A stretch of 64,000 bases of DNA from Sva-07 sp963774765 (GCA_963774765.1 CAVZGP010000011.1:682001-746000); one strand, 5' to 3'; positions 17,351 to 26,306 are shown, counted from the stretch's first letter. Notes: a model not told the origin generated them from the letters alone. Program-made: numbers and translations.

Positions 17351-18616
17351 ATGACCACCAGTGCATCCCGCCTCATCGAGCCCGGCTTCTGGACGCAGAC
17401 GCTCGAGGACCGGATGGCCGAGTTCGCCATCATCCGAGAGGTCGGCGCGGTGCTCCCGTTCGAGGTGCCCAACACGTTGGAAGGTGACACCTTCGAAACG
17501 ATCTATGCGCTGCCTCGCTTCGACGAGGTCGTCCACGTGAGCAAGCACCCCGACCAGTTCTGCTCCGGCAGGGGTGCCACCTCCGTGTTCGACCTGCCGA
17601 TGGAGATGCTCGAGTTCTTCGGTGGCTTCATCAACATGGACAATCCGCGGCATGCGCATCAGCGGCGCATCATCGCCTACAGCTTCACCCCGACTGAATT
17701 GCAGAAGGTGTTCACCTCGGTCGAGGCGATCTGCACCGAAGTGATCGACGGGTTCTGCGAGCAGGGCGAGGTCGATCTGGTCGAGGTGCTGTCGCAGCCG
17801 TTCCCGCTGCTGATCATCTGCGACATGATGGGCATCCCGCGCAGCGAGTTCAAGACGGTGCTCGACGCCACCAACGTCATCTTGAGCGGTGGCGACCCGG
17901 AGTTCGTCGGCGAGGACGGTGGCATCGAGGCGTTCCTCAACGCCGGCATGTCGCTCGCGGCGCTGATGGGTGAGTTGATCGAGGAGCGTCGATCGAACCC
18001 GACCGATGACCTGACCTCGAAGCTGATCCACAACCAACTGCCGGAGGATCTGCTCACGCCGGCGGAGATCACGTCGCTGTTCGTGTTGCTCGCCGTCGCC
18101 GGGAACGACACCACGCGTACGGCGATCAGCCACGGGGTGAACCTGCTGTCGAAGAACCCCGACCAGCGCGCGATCTGGCAGGCCGACGTCGAGGGCGTGA
18201 CGCAGACGGCAGTCGAGGAGATCGTGCGTGTCGCCTCGCCGGTCACGTTCATGCGTCGTACCGCGACGGGCGACGTGACGCTCGCCGGTGAGCAGTTCCA
18301 TGAAGGTGACAAGTTCGTGATGTTCTACGGCGCCGCCAATCGTGACCCCCGGGTGTTCGACGATCCCGAGCGTTTCGACGTCCGACGCTCACCGAACCCG
18401 CACGTCGGCTTCGGCGGCCCGGGTCCACACTTCTGCCTCGGGGCGAACCTGGCGCGCCGTGAAGTCGCGGTGGTCTTCCATGAACTCTTCAAACGCCTGC
18501 CTGACCTCGAGGTCACCGGCCCGGCCGTGCCACTCGACACCGCTGGTCTTCCGCTGGTCGGTGGGATCAAGCGACTTCCGGTGCGCTTCACGCCGTCCGC
18601 GCGTTCAGCCAGCTGA
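17351..18616 (+). CDS. Cytochrome P450
   Basis: 421 aa soluble bacterial P450. The I-helix has AVAGNDTTRTAISHG (oxygen-activating Thr), the K-helix ExxR is EEIVRVASP-type, and the haem loop FGGPGPHFCLGANLAR provides the Cys thiolate. The N-terminal region (FETIYALPRFDEVVHVSKHPDQF) and the haem-loop form resemble actinobacterial CYP124/125/142-type steroid or fatty-acid hydroxylases; exact substrate is not assignable. ATG 17351 is preceded by AGGAG at 17342-17346. No ferredoxin or reductase gene adjacent. Confidence 0.92.
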   Translation: MTTSASRLIEPGFWTQTLEDRMAEFAIIREVGAVLPFEVPNTLEGDTFETIYALPRFDEVVHVSKHPDQFCSGRGATSVFDLPMEMLEFFGGFINMDNPRHAHQRRIIAYSFTPTELQKVFTSVEAICTEVIDGFCEQGEVDLVEVLSQPFPLLIICDMMGIPRSEFKTVLDATNVILSGGDPEFVGEDGGIEAFLNAGMSLAALMGELIEERRSNPTDDLTSKLIHNQLPEDLLTPAEITSLFVLLAVAGNDTTRTAISHGVNLLSKNPDQRAIWQADVEGVTQTAVEEIVRVASPVTFMRRTATGDVTLAGEQFHEGDKFVMFYGAANRDPRVFDDPERFDVRRSPNPHVGFGGPGPHFCLGANLARREVAVVFHELFKRLPDLEVTGPAVPLDTAGLPLVGGIKRLPVRFTPSARSAS

Positions 18617-18678
18617 CGGCGTCGCCGATCGGCGAGTGGTCGCCGGATTCGCCGTCCAATCGGCGCAAGAGCCGAGCG

Positions 18679-18993
18679 TCATCGCAGTGGCCGCATCATC
18701 ACCTTGAACTCGGTGATCATCGCGTCGTCGTCGCAGGTGATGATGTCGACCCCGTTGGCGTACTTGCCCTCGACCGTGGTCTCGAACCCGAGCATTGCGT
18801 GATGACCTTGGAGGATCTCCTTCACGTAGCGAAATGCGCCGGGCGTCGGCGCTTCTGTGATGGCCTCGGTGACGTTGTCCACGTCGCCGCCGAGGGTTCC
18901 GCTGGCGGCGGTGAGGTACAGCTTGGTCACCTCGCGGCCGTGCTGGGGCGTGAACACGATCGGGGACAGGAACGTGCAGTCCTGGTGCAGCAT
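18679..18993 (-). CDS. SnoaL/NTF2-like protein, N-terminus uncertain
   Basis: 104 aa from ATG 18993. CTFLSPIVFTPQHGREVTKLYLTAA and TTVEGKYANGVDIITCDDDAMITEFKVMMRP are typical of small NTF2-like (SnoaL) proteins that act as isomerases, cyclases or scaffolds. Family members usually start about 20-25 residues earlier with a helix. The frame is open upstream to about 19047 without ATG or GTG, reading RDSERHDTFGPGGLDAM, so the true start may be a rare codon (ATC 19044 or CTG 19047) overlapping the thioredoxin stop. Function unknown. Confidence 0.7.
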   Translation of the reverse strand: MLHQDCTFLSPIVFTPQHGREVTKLYLTAASGTLGGDVDNVTEAITEAPTPGAFRYVKEILQGHHAMLGFETTVEGKYANGVDIITCDDDAMITEFKVMMRPLR

Positions 18994-19043
18994 CGCGTCG
19001 AGACCGCCGGGTCCGAACGTATCGTGGCGCTCGCTGTCGCGGA

Positions 19044-19415
19044 TCAGTCGACGGTGGCCTGCTGCTCGACGATCTGTTGACGGACCTCGTCCATGTCGAT
19101 GTCCCTGATCTGTCCGATCAGGTCATCGAGCGCATGGGCGGGGAGCGCTCCGGGTTGGGAGAACAGCACCACGTTGTCCCTGATCGCCATCAGTGTCGGA
19201 ATCGACCGCACGTTGAAGTGGCCGGCGAGTTGCTGTTGCGCGTCGGCGTCGACCTTGCCGAACACGATGTCGGTGTGCTGCTCGGCAGCCGCCTCGAAGA
19301 CCGGACCGAACTGTCGGCACGGGCCGCACCACTCGGCCCAGAAGTCGACGAACACGGTGTCGTTGTCGTTGATCGTCTGTTCGAAGTTGTCGAGGGTCAG
19401 TTCGATGGTGGCCAT
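19044..19415 (-). CDS. trxA: Thioredoxin
   Basis: 123 aa thioredoxin with active site WAEWCGPCRQ near residue 30 and the cis-Pro loop RSIPTLM. It reduces protein disulfides using thioredoxin reductase. A C-terminal extension (about 20 residues, IRDIDMDEVRQQIVEQQATVD) goes beyond the usual 105 aa. ATG 19415 chosen because the domain starts there; TTG 19430 is an alternative. The promoter region shared with the divergent hydrolase contains a nine-base direct repeat. Confidence 0.9.
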   Translation of the reverse strand: MATIELTLDNFEQTINDNDTVFVDFWAEWCGPCRQFGPVFEAAAEQHTDIVFGKVDADAQQQLAGHFNVRSIPTLMAIRDNVVLFSQPGALPAHALDDLIGQIRDIDMDEVRQQIVEQQATVD

Positions 19416-19430
19416 GAGCCGGTACTCCAA

Positions 19431-19457
19431 TACTGGTGGGGGTATATGTACTGGTGG
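19431..19457. repeat. Direct repeat TACTGGTGG in the trxA/hydrolase divergent promoter
   Basis: TACTGGTGG occurs at 19431-19439 and 19449-19457, 18 bases apart with TATATG between. Spacing of nearly two helical turns suits binding of a dimeric regulator. Function unproven. Confidence 0.35.
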
Positions 19458-19516
19458 TGCAACCGATCGGTCTGTCCACGTATTCCGATGGAAGGCCGGA
19501 GTGTCACGATGAGGCC

Positions 19517-20449
19517 ATGGATCCGCTCATCTACCGAACGATTGCCGTGAACGATGTCGAGTTGCAGGTGTCGGTGACGAACGAGGGCGGCGAACGCGGC
19601 CTGGCGCTGCTGCTGCACGGCTTCCCCGAGCTGGCGTTCTCGTGGCGCTATCAGATCACCGCACTGGCCGACGCGGGGTACGAGGTGTGGGCACCGAACC
19701 TGCGGGGCTACGGCGAATCGTCGAAGCCGCCGAAGGTCTCCGACTCTTCGATGGACCGTCTCCTAGCCGACATCGGCGCGTTGATCGACGTGTCGGGTCG
19801 CACCGATGTGACACTGGTCGGCCACGACTGGGGCGCAGCGCAGGCCTGGATGTTCGCCATCCGCCGGGTGCGGCCATTGCAGCGGCTGGTCATCATGAAC
19901 GTGCCGCATCCCGCGTGCATGCAGCGTGAGTTGCGCAGCGTTCGTCAGCTGTTGAAGTCGTGGTACATCTTCTTCTTCCAGGTTCCGTGGCTGCCCGAGA
20001 AGCTGTTGTGTGCGCGCCGCGCCAAGGCGGTCGGCGACATGTTCGCGAAGTCGGCCGTTGATCGGACTCGATTCCCCGCCGAGGTCACCGACGTGTACCG
20101 AGAGGCCGCGCTGCGGCCCGGCGCCATGCGGTCGATGGTCAACTACTACCGCGCCGCTCTGCGAGGGGCACGGTCGTCGGCGGCCGAGGACCTGGGGACC
20201 ATCGACACACCGACGCTGATGATCTGGGGTCTGCAAGATGTCGCGCTGTCCAGGGAGACGACGAACGGAACCGATCAGTTCGTCAACGACCTCACGATGC
20301 GGTTCCTGCCCGGCGTCTCGCACTGGGTGCAACAAGAGGCTCCCGAGGCGGTGAACGCGATGCTGCTGGCCTGGTTCGCCGGTGAACCGGTGCCTGAGTC
20401 GTCGGAGATTGTGGCCGAGCGCCTCGCGGAACCGGCAGTGCCGGGCTGA
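19517..20449 (+). CDS. Alpha/beta hydrolase, epoxide hydrolase-like
   Basis: 310 aa. LLLHGFPELAFSWRYQ (HGFPE oxyanion motif), PNLRGYGESSKP, nucleophile Asp in VGHDWGAAQAW, and catalytic His in PGVSHWVQQEAP. HGFPE plus GHDWG is the epoxide hydrolase/haloalkane dehalogenase signature. It probably opens epoxides, possibly linked to P450 products, but that is inference. ATG 19517 selected as the start of conserved sequence. Its stop is 6 bases from the convergent channel gene. Confidence 0.85.
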   Translation: MDPLIYRTIAVNDVELQVSVTNEGGERGLALLLHGFPELAFSWRYQITALADAGYEVWAPNLRGYGESSKPPKVSDSSMDRLLADIGALIDVSGRTDVTLVGHDWGAAQAWMFAIRRVRPLQRLVIMNVPHPACMQRELRSVRQLLKSWYIFFFQVPWLPEKLLCARRAKAVGDMFAKSAVDRTRFPAEVTDVYREAALRPGAMRSMVNYYRAALRGARSSAAEDLGTIDTPTLMIWGLQDVALSRETTNGTDQFVNDLTMRFLPGVSHWVQQEAPEAVNAMLLAWFAGEPVPESSEIVAERLAEPAVPG

Positions 20450-20455
20450 CGGCGT

Positions 20456-20926
20456 TCAGTCGTCGCCGCTCGGGGGAGTTCCGTGTTCGATGCGCTCGAG
20501 TCGTTCATGGGCTTCCGCGAGCTTCGCCTCGATTCGCGCGAGGGCCTCGGCGAGCACGCGGCGATCGGTCTCCTGATCGTCGCGACCGACGGAGCGGATG
20601 AACATCGATGTGATGGCGGCGGTGATCACGCTGATCAGACCGATCGAGACCAGCATCACGACAGACGCCACCGTGCGTCCGACGACCGAGGTCGGTGTGT
20701 TGTCGCCGTAGCCGACGGTGGTGACGGTTTGGAGCGTGAACCAGATCGCCTCGCCGAGGCTTTCGTACTGATCGGGATCGAAGAGGCGCATCAGAATCGC
20801 GCCAGCGATGACGAGGATGGCGGTCGTCGAGATGATCGCGGCCGATGCGTAGCGGACCGATGACGGGTTGTTCTGGAAGCGGACGAAGGCGCGGGTCAGT
20901 TTCGTCGGCCGGAGCGGATTTGGCAT
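20456..20926 (-). CDS. Two-TM potassium channel family protein
   Basis: 156 aa. Two membrane helices (YASAAIISTTAILVIAGAIL and VASVVMLVSIGLISVITAAI) flank a pore loop LQTVTTVGYGDNTP whose TVGYGD is the K+ selectivity filter. A C-terminal coiled coil (RVLAEALARIEAKLAEAHERLERIE) probably tetramerises the channel; there is no RCK domain. Inner-membrane potassium channel, gating unknown. Confidence 0.88.
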   Translation of the reverse strand: MPNPLRPTKLTRAFVRFQNNPSSVRYASAAIISTTAILVIAGAILMRLFDPDQYESLGEAIWFTLQTVTTVGYGDNTPTSVVGRTVASVVMLVSIGLISVITAAITSMFIRSVGRDDQETDRRVLAEALARIEAKLAEAHERLERIEHGTPPSGDD

Positions 20927-20995
20927 GTTGTCATGATCGCCGCCCCGTGTGCACAGTGCAACGACCCTCGTTCAGGGGCGCTGAATTCGATCGCG

Positions 20996-21001
20996 TACGA
21001 T
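20996..21001 (+). promoter_or_regulatory. -10 box TACGAT, leaderless start at 21008
   Basis: TACGAT is followed by CGCGGT and GTG 21008, supporting that start. Confidence 0.5.
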
Positions 21002-21007
21002 CGCGGT

Positions 21008-21403
21008 GTGGCGCACCCGCAGATGTTCGATGACGACGACGAGTTCCTGGAGCGCGTTCGGCGCTTGGCTGGTGCGCTTCCCAACGCTGCCGAGAAGGTG
21101 TCGCACGGCCGACCGGCGTTCTTCACGAAGAAGGTCTTTGCCTACTACGGCGGGTCGCTCAAGGTTGACGGAGAGTGGATCCAGCACCCCCACTCGATCG
21201 TGGTGCAACCCGACGAGAGCGATCGTCGAGCGTTGCTCGAGGACGAGCGGGCCTTCGTTCCGGCGTATCTGGGACCGTCAGGTTGGATCGGCGTCGATCT
21301 CGACGGCGACATCGATTGGTCGGAGGTCGCCGAGTTGCTGGACGCGTCCTATCGGCAGACCGCACCGGCGCGTGACGTGGCATTGCTCGACGCCCAGCTC
21401 TGA
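21008..21403 (+). CDS. MmcQ/YjbR family protein
   Basis: 131 aa. Family pattern: an N-terminal helix ERVRRLAGALPNAAEKVSHGRPAFFTKKVFAYYGG, then PHSIVVQPD, AFVPAYLGPSGWIGVDLDG and a final helical VAELLDASYRQTAP. MmcQ/YjbR proteins have a double-wing fold proposed to bind DNA, with no defined role. GTG 21008 chosen from the -10 box six bases upstream; an earlier start at 20933 would overlap the divergent channel promoter. Confidence 0.85.
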   Translation: MAHPQMFDDDDEFLERVRRLAGALPNAAEKVSHGRPAFFTKKVFAYYGGSLKVDGEWIQHPHSIVVQPDESDRRALLEDERAFVPAYLGPSGWIGVDLDGDIDWSEVAELLDASYRQTAPARDVALLDAQL

Positions 21404-21498
21404 CACTTGGCTTCTTCGATTCGGTCGGCCCGGCACCGAAGCAGTGGCCCCGACCCGCTCGACAACCGCTGCGATCTCCATACCCACAACCATGGACA

Positions 21499-21515
21499 GG
21501 GGATGTCACAGAGTT
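21499..21515. repeat. Dispersed 17-base motif GGGGNTGTCACAGAGTT, copy 1
   Basis: GGGGATGTCACAGAGTT. The same motif with another base at position 5 is at 47812-47828 (head of the DUF222/HNH remnant) and 51944-51960. Confidence 0.6.
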
Positions 21516-21570
21516 GGCCGGAGGTGGAATCCGCTCGCCGGAACACCATCGGTGCTGCGAGAATTCGACC

Positions 21571-22446
21571 ATGAACAACCCTGTCGGCGAGCTGCGCTCC
21601 GTCGCTCCGGGGTTGCTGGAGCGGCTCGAACGGGTTCGAGGTGTCGAGGGCATCGCGTTGGGTGGGAGTCGCGCTCGCGGTACCCACCAGCCGAACTCCG
21701 ACTACGACATCGGGATCTACTACGACGGTCTCGCCGTCGCCGAACTCCAGGCGTTGGCGAACGAGTACTGCGACGCTCCTGTCGAGTTCACCGAGCCCGG
21801 CGGTTGGGGTCCATGGGTTGACGGTGGCGCGTGGCTGGTGATCGGCGGCGTCCACATCGACGTCATCTATCGCAACCTCGATCGTGTGGCGGCGGTCTGG
21901 ACCGACTGTTGCGACGGACGCTACGTCAACGCCATTCAACCGGGGCATCCACTCGGGTTCTGGAGTCACGCGTACGTCGGCGAACTCTCGCTCTGTCGCC
22001 CGATCGGTACCTGGTCGGCCGAGCTGTCGGAGCTGCGCGAGGCGGCTTGCGAATACCCGGAGGCGCTGGCCGCAACACTGTCGGCAGCGATCTGGGAGTC
22101 GTCGTTCTCGATCGCCAACGCCCGCAAGGCGATTCCAACGGCCGACGTCATGTTCGCGGCCGGATGCCTCTTTCGAGCCACGGGGGTGATGGCCCAGGCG
22201 CTGCACGGTCACGCGAAGCGATGGCTGATCAACGAGAAGGGCGCGATCGCGTCGTCGGCGGCCCTTCCCGCAGCGCCGCAAGAACTCGAACAGCGTGTTG
22301 CCAACGCATTCGCCCGCATCCGTCCCGACGACGAGAGCCTCACCGCAGCGTGCAATGACCTGCAGGCGTTGGTCGACGAAGCAGCGAGCATGCTGTCGCC
22401 AGGCAACCCACCCACCAACGAAGGCGATGCTCGTTCGATCGACTGA
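21571..22446 (+). CDS. Nucleotidyltransferase domain-containing protein
   Basis: 291 aa. The pol-beta-type nucleotidyltransferase core is clear: GGSRARGTHQPNSDYDIGIYY (GGS motif followed by DxD) near residue 30 and the third acid in HIDVIYR. The C-terminal half is helical, similar to aminoglycoside/lincosamide adenylyltransferase-like proteins. It probably adenylylates a small molecule; resistance activity is not demonstrated. ATG 21571 begins the conserved region. Convergent with a GNAT gene. Confidence 0.8.
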   Translation: MNNPVGELRSVAPGLLERLERVRGVEGIALGGSRARGTHQPNSDYDIGIYYDGLAVAELQALANEYCDAPVEFTEPGGWGPWVDGGAWLVIGGVHIDVIYRNLDRVAAVWTDCCDGRYVNAIQPGHPLGFWSHAYVGELSLCRPIGTWSAELSELREAACEYPEALAATLSAAIWESSFSIANARKAIPTADVMFAAGCLFRATGVMAQALHGHAKRWLINEKGAIASSAALPAAPQELEQRVANAFARIRPDDESLTAACNDLQALVDEAASMLSPGNPPTNEGDARSID

Positions 22447-22447
22447 T

Positions 22448-22470
22448 CGACGAGCACCGACAACTCGTCG
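22448..22470. terminator. Hairpin between convergent nucleotidyltransferase and GNAT genes
   Basis: CGACGAG/CTCGTCG, seven pairs with a nine-base loop, starts two bases after the nucleotidyltransferase stop. A second GC-rich pairing (CCGCCG with CGGCGG) lies at about 22499-22522. Likely bidirectional terminator region. Confidence 0.4.
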
Positions 22471-22536
22471 AGATCACCGAACCATCGGCGACGTAGAGCC
22501 GCCGCCGACGGCTGCCGGCGGACGAGCCAAGACCGA

Positions 22537-23007
22537 TCACCCGGTCGCCGCAAGGGCTCGGACGTAGATCGCCGAAGGATTTCCGGGGTCCCAGCCAGGC
22601 AGGGGATCGATGCAATCGATCTGGACGAATCCTCGTCCTTCCCAGAAGGCGCGGGTCGAGACGTACGGTTCGTAACCTGCGCGGGCATCGAGCGTCTTGG
22701 CTTCGACGAGCACGACACCATCGGCTCGAAGGTCGTCGATCGCGGCCTCGACCAACCGTGATCCGATGCCTTGGTTTCGGTACTGGGGGTGGACTGCGGC
22801 GTACGAGATTTCGGCCGATCGGAGATGGCGACGCTCGATGAGTATGAACCCGACGACGGTCCCGCCGACGGCTGCAACCAGTGTCGCGTGTTCGCTGATG
22901 CCGCGACGAACCTGATCATGGGTTGACTCGGTGAAGTAGTCCGGCAGCAGCACGAGCAGATTGATGCAGTCATCGGCATCGTTGGGAAGAGCTGACCGAA
23001 TGAGCAT
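22537..23007 (-). CDS. GNAT family N-acetyltransferase
   Basis: 156 aa. Acetyl-CoA-binding motif A is SYAAVHPQYRNQGIGSRLVEAAI (Q/RxxGxG/A loop QYRNQGIG), preceded by VGFILIERRHL and followed by AFWEGRGFVQID near the end. Acetylates an unknown amine. ATG 23007 chosen as the normal GNAT start (LIRSALPNDADDCINLL). The frame is open upstream through the degraded region but that part is not GNAT. Confidence 0.85.
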   Translation of the reverse strand: MLIRSALPNDADDCINLLVLLPDYFTESTHDQVRRGISEHATLVAAVGGTVVGFILIERRHLRSAEISYAAVHPQYRNQGIGSRLVEAAIDDLRADGVVLVEAKTLDARAGYEPYVSTRAFWEGRGFVQIDCIDPLPGWDPGNPSAIYVRALAATG

Positions 23008-23203
23008 GCGTTGACAAGCCTCACGCCTGCGGAATCGGTCGGGGGCATCGAGCGCCGCGACGAGCACGACCACCGAACGTCTCCCCTCCGACCGACGCGA
23101 ACGCCTTCTCGACCGCTGCCTCGTTCTGCGACAACAGGCTGTGACCTGAGGACGCATCCCAGCAGAACGCCGTGCAACGGAATGGGGACGGGATTCCGTG
23201 ACG

Positions 23204-23488
23204 TCAATACCCCGCATCGACGCGACGATGTGAAACACCCGAGTCGGAACGGGACCGTACCGGTTGCGGCCGCGGATGGTGGCGTGGAAGTTGTCGATCC
23301 GGGGTCGGCCGACGGCGCCCGTCGACCTGAGGAACGTGGCGACCGGAGGCGGCAGCGGTGTCAGATCGTCGTCGGTGACGAGATGTCCATCGATGGGCAC
23401 CGACGCCGCCAGCGACCGCGGACGCTCCGACGATCAAGGCGTTGCGAACTCGTGAAGAAGTCGACCGTCTGAGCGTGGACTCGTTCAC
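23204..23488 (-). pseudogene. Remnant of a DUF6544/DUF6920-like protein
   Basis: GTG 23488 opens a short basic stretch with a hydrophobic segment (NALIVGASAVAGGVGAHRW). A shifted frame then reads PLPPPVATFLRSTGAVGRP and DNFHATIRGRNRYGP, which resembles the start of DUF6544-type proteins (LPPPV-RYL--GV-G-P). After MRGIDVT similarity stops and no frame continues to a full domain. Bases 23008-23203 show coding-like composition in one frame (SLLSQNEAAVEKAFASVGGE) but nothing I recognise. The whole 23008-23575 stretch looks like decayed gene debris; family call is tentative. Confidence 0.4.
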
Positions 23489-23575
23489 GAGAACGGTGGC
23501 AGGTGAGACGACTTCCCATCCACGCCACTTGGTGATCGTCGGCGGTGGCCCGCGGATCCAGGGCCCAAGGGTCGA

Positions 23576-24949
23576 TCAGTCGGTGCCGGCGCTTCGTCCC
23601 ACGGTGCGTAGGTACAGGTAGCCCGCGACTCCCGCGATCGTCGACGCCGCGAGGATGCCGATCTTGGCCTCATCAGCATGGAGACCCGGTTCGAAGGCGA
23701 GTTCGGTCACGAACAGCGCGACCGTGAAGCCGATGCCGCCGAGCATGGCAACACCGAGAATCTGCGGCCACGTCGCCCCAGCGGGCTGTTTGCCGATCCC
23801 GAGGCGAATGGCGAGCACCGAGAACAGCATGATCCCGACCGGTTTGCCGATCACGAGGCCCAGCAGCACGCCGAGGGTGACAGACTCGGAGAACGCATCG
23901 GTGAGGTCGTCCCAACCGACCCGCACGCCGGCGTTCGCCAACGCGAAGATCGGGACGATCACAAAGGTGGTCCACGGAAGGAGTCGGTGCTCCAGGCGAT
24001 CCAATGGTGCTTGGCTCTCGGCCGACAGCGTGATCAGTTCGTTCAACGCATCGGCCTCGAGCGCCTCTTCGTCGGTGTCGTCCGGTTGGCCCTCCGCGGC
24101 CAATGCCACTTCGACACGGGAGGTCAGGTCGCGGGCTTGCCGGCCGAACTGCGTCGGTCGGACGAACGCGTGACTCGGCGTGATGAGCCCAAAGGCGACA
24201 CCAGCGAGCGTGGCGTGTACCCCCGATTCGTGGAGTGCCAGCCAGCAGAACGCGGCGAGCAGGAAATAGGGCACGAACGAGCGCACGTCGACTCGGTTGA
24301 GCACGACGGCGGCGAGGATGCATCCGATGCCGACTGCGAGCCAACCGAACGAGAGACCCGAGGTGTAGAACACGGCGATCACCAAGATGGCACCGAGGTC
24401 GTCGACGATCGCCAGCGTGAGCAGGAACACCACGAGCGACGACGGCACTCGCCGCCCGAGCAGCGACAGGACGCCAACCGCGAACGCGATGTCGGTCGCC
24501 ATCGGGATTCCCCAACCGTCCGCTCCCGCCGTTCCTGCGTTGAACAGGGCGTAGATCGCGGCCGGTACGATCATGCCGCCGATCGCCGCGAGCGCGGGGA
24601 GCGCAGCCGCGCGTGGGTCGCGCAGCTCTCCACGAACCATCTCGCGCTTGATCTCGAGCGCGACCACGAAGAAGAAGATGGCCATCGCCAGGTCGTTGAC
24701 CCAGCCACGCAGGTCGAGGTCGATGTGGATGAGGTCGCCGACGTGGAACGAGATGATGGTCTCCCACAACTCGACGTAGGAATCACCGAAGGGCGAGTTG
24801 GCCCAGACGAGTGCCACGATCGCCATGACCAGCATCGCAACGCCGCCGGCGGCCTCGGTGTCGGCGAATCGTCGAAGTGGTCGAACGACGGTGCGCGGGA
24901 CGCGACGTTCCGACACGCTCCATGGTCGCGGCATCGCCTCCGAGCTCAT
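23576..24949 (-). CDS. nhaA: Na+/H+ antiporter NhaA
   Basis: 457 aa inner-membrane antiporter with about 12 TM segments. NhaA landmarks: FFFVVALEIKREMVRGEL, GIPMATDIAFAVGVL (TDIAFA), LTLAIVDDLGAILVIAVFYT (the paired Asp of the ion site) and GGIGFTVALFVTELAF. It exports Na+ in exchange for protons. A hydrophilic insert (EGQPDDTDEEALEADALNE) lies in the middle loop. ATG 24949 is preferred; GTG 24988 or further upstream is possible since the frame is open to 25027. Confidence 0.93.
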   Translation of the reverse strand: MSSEAMPRPWSVSERRVPRTVVRPLRRFADTEAAGGVAMLVMAIVALVWANSPFGDSYVELWETIISFHVGDLIHIDLDLRGWVNDLAMAIFFFVVALEIKREMVRGELRDPRAAALPALAAIGGMIVPAAIYALFNAGTAGADGWGIPMATDIAFAVGVLSLLGRRVPSSLVVFLLTLAIVDDLGAILVIAVFYTSGLSFGWLAVGIGCILAAVVLNRVDVRSFVPYFLLAAFCWLALHESGVHATLAGVAFGLITPSHAFVRPTQFGRQARDLTSRVEVALAAEGQPDDTDEEALEADALNELITLSAESQAPLDRLEHRLLPWTTFVIVPIFALANAGVRVGWDDLTDAFSESVTLGVLLGLVIGKPVGIMLFSVLAIRLGIGKQPAGATWPQILGVAMLGGIGFTVALFVTELAFEPGLHADEAKIGILAASTIAGVAGYLYLRTVGRSAGTD

Positions 24950-25179
24950 CGATTCGGGACCAGTCTCCGTCTTCACGTCATCGGACACGGGCGAGATTCT
25001 GCCTGCTCGGACAGCGCGATCCTGCATCGCCGCGCGGACGCGAACTCAGCGACTCGAATCGTCGATTCCGCTCGGTCGAGCACGCCGGGCATGAGCTGCT
25101 GGGCGTCCGGGCACAAGCCGAAATCCTCGGACCCGCTACGTTCACGGTGCATCACACGGCGACATACGGGGAGCGGTCC

Positions 25180-26271
25180 ATGAAAGCAGCAGTGCTCAAC
25201 TCGATTCCAGGTCAGCTCGACATCGAGGACATCGACATCGGTGAGCCAGGACCACGTGAGGTGTTGATCCGCACGGCGGCGGCTGGGCTCTGCCACAGCG
25301 ACCTGCACTTCATGGAGGGCAAGTACCCGTTTCCGTGCCCGGCGGTGCTCGGACACGAATCGGCTGGAGTTGTCGAGGCGGTCGGATCGATGGTGCACTA
25401 CGTGCAACCCGGCGACCATGTCATCACCTGCCTGTCGGCGTTCTGCGGTCACTGCTCGCAGTGCACCGACGGCCACCTGTCGCTGTGCGAGAACAAGGGC
25501 ACCGAGTTGGTCCGTCAACCCGGTGAACCGCCGCGACTGAGTCGGGCAGGCGGTGAGACGGTCAACCAGTACTTGCACCTTTCGTCGTTCGCCGAACAGA
25601 TGCTGATCCACGAACAGGCGCTGGTGAAGATCGATCGCGACATGCCGATGGACAAGGCGGCATTGATCGGGTGTGGCGTCACGACGGGGCTCGGTGCGGT
25701 GTTCCGCACCGCCCGCGTGGCGCCAGGCGAGACGGTGGCCGTGATCGGTTGCGGCGGGATCGGGCTGTCGGCGGTGCAGGGTGCACGGATCGCCGGGGCG
25801 AACAAGATCATCGCGATCGACATGGCCGAATCGAAGCTCGAACTCGCGCAGCAGATCGGTGCCACCCACGTGATCGACGCGTCACGTGACGATGTGGTCC
25901 AGGCGGTGAAGGACCTCACCGGCGGGGGCGTGCATCACTCGTTCGAAGCAGTCGGTCTCAAGCAGACCGCCGAGCAGGCCTTCGAGATGCTGCGCAACGG
26001 GGGCCAGGCCACCGTGATCGGCATGATCCCGGTCGGTACGAAGATCGAGATCCACGGTCCCGAGCTGATCTACGAAAAGACGCTGACCGGATCGAACATG
26101 GGCTCGAACCAGTTCCGAACCGACATGCCCCGGTTCATCGACATGTATCTCGATGGACGGCTGCACCTCGACGAGATGGTGTCCAAAACGATCACTCTCG
26201 AGCAGATCAACGACGGCTTCGCCGACATGAAGACCGGCAACATCGCCCGCAGCGTCATCACCTTCGACTGA
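25180..26271 (+). CDS. Zinc-dependent alcohol dehydrogenase (class III-like MDR)
   Basis: 363 aa MDR enzyme. Catalytic Zn ligands: GLCHSDLHF (Cys) and LGHESAGVV (His, Glu); structural Zn: CGHCSQCTDGHLSLC (four Cys). NAD-binding loop VIGCGGIGLSAVQGA. ITCLSAFCGHC and the NQYLHLSSFAEQML segment match the actinobacterial alcohol/mycothiol-dependent-formaldehyde-dehydrogenase-like group; GSNMGSNQFRTDMPRFIDMY is at the C-terminal side. Oxidises an alcohol or aldehyde adduct; exact substrate uncertain. ATG 25180 follows a TACGTT box at 25137. Confidence 0.9.
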   Translation: MKAAVLNSIPGQLDIEDIDIGEPGPREVLIRTAAAGLCHSDLHFMEGKYPFPCPAVLGHESAGVVEAVGSMVHYVQPGDHVITCLSAFCGHCSQCTDGHLSLCENKGTELVRQPGEPPRLSRAGGETVNQYLHLSSFAEQMLIHEQALVKIDRDMPMDKAALIGCGVTTGLGAVFRTARVAPGETVAVIGCGGIGLSAVQGARIAGANKIIAIDMAESKLELAQQIGATHVIDASRDDVVQAVKDLTGGGVHHSFEAVGLKQTAEQAFEMLRNGGQATVIGMIPVGTKIEIHGPELIYEKTLTGSNMGSNQFRTDMPRFIDMYLDGRLHLDEMVSKTITLEQINDGFADMKTGNIARSVITFD

Positions 26272-26306
26272 CCGGCGGCCACGACGCACGGCGTGGAACC
26301 TGTCCT

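Noticed and set aside
21008..22446. Toxin-antitoxin pair (YjbR-like plus nucleotidyltransferase)
   Set aside because: The genes are 168 bases apart, not coupled, and the nucleotidyltransferase is too long for MNT/HEPN-type antitoxins; no HEPN partner.
23483..23496. SOS (LexA) box
   Set aside because: Half-sites are GTTC-N4-GAAC, the reverse order of the actinobacterial GAAC-N4-GTTC box.
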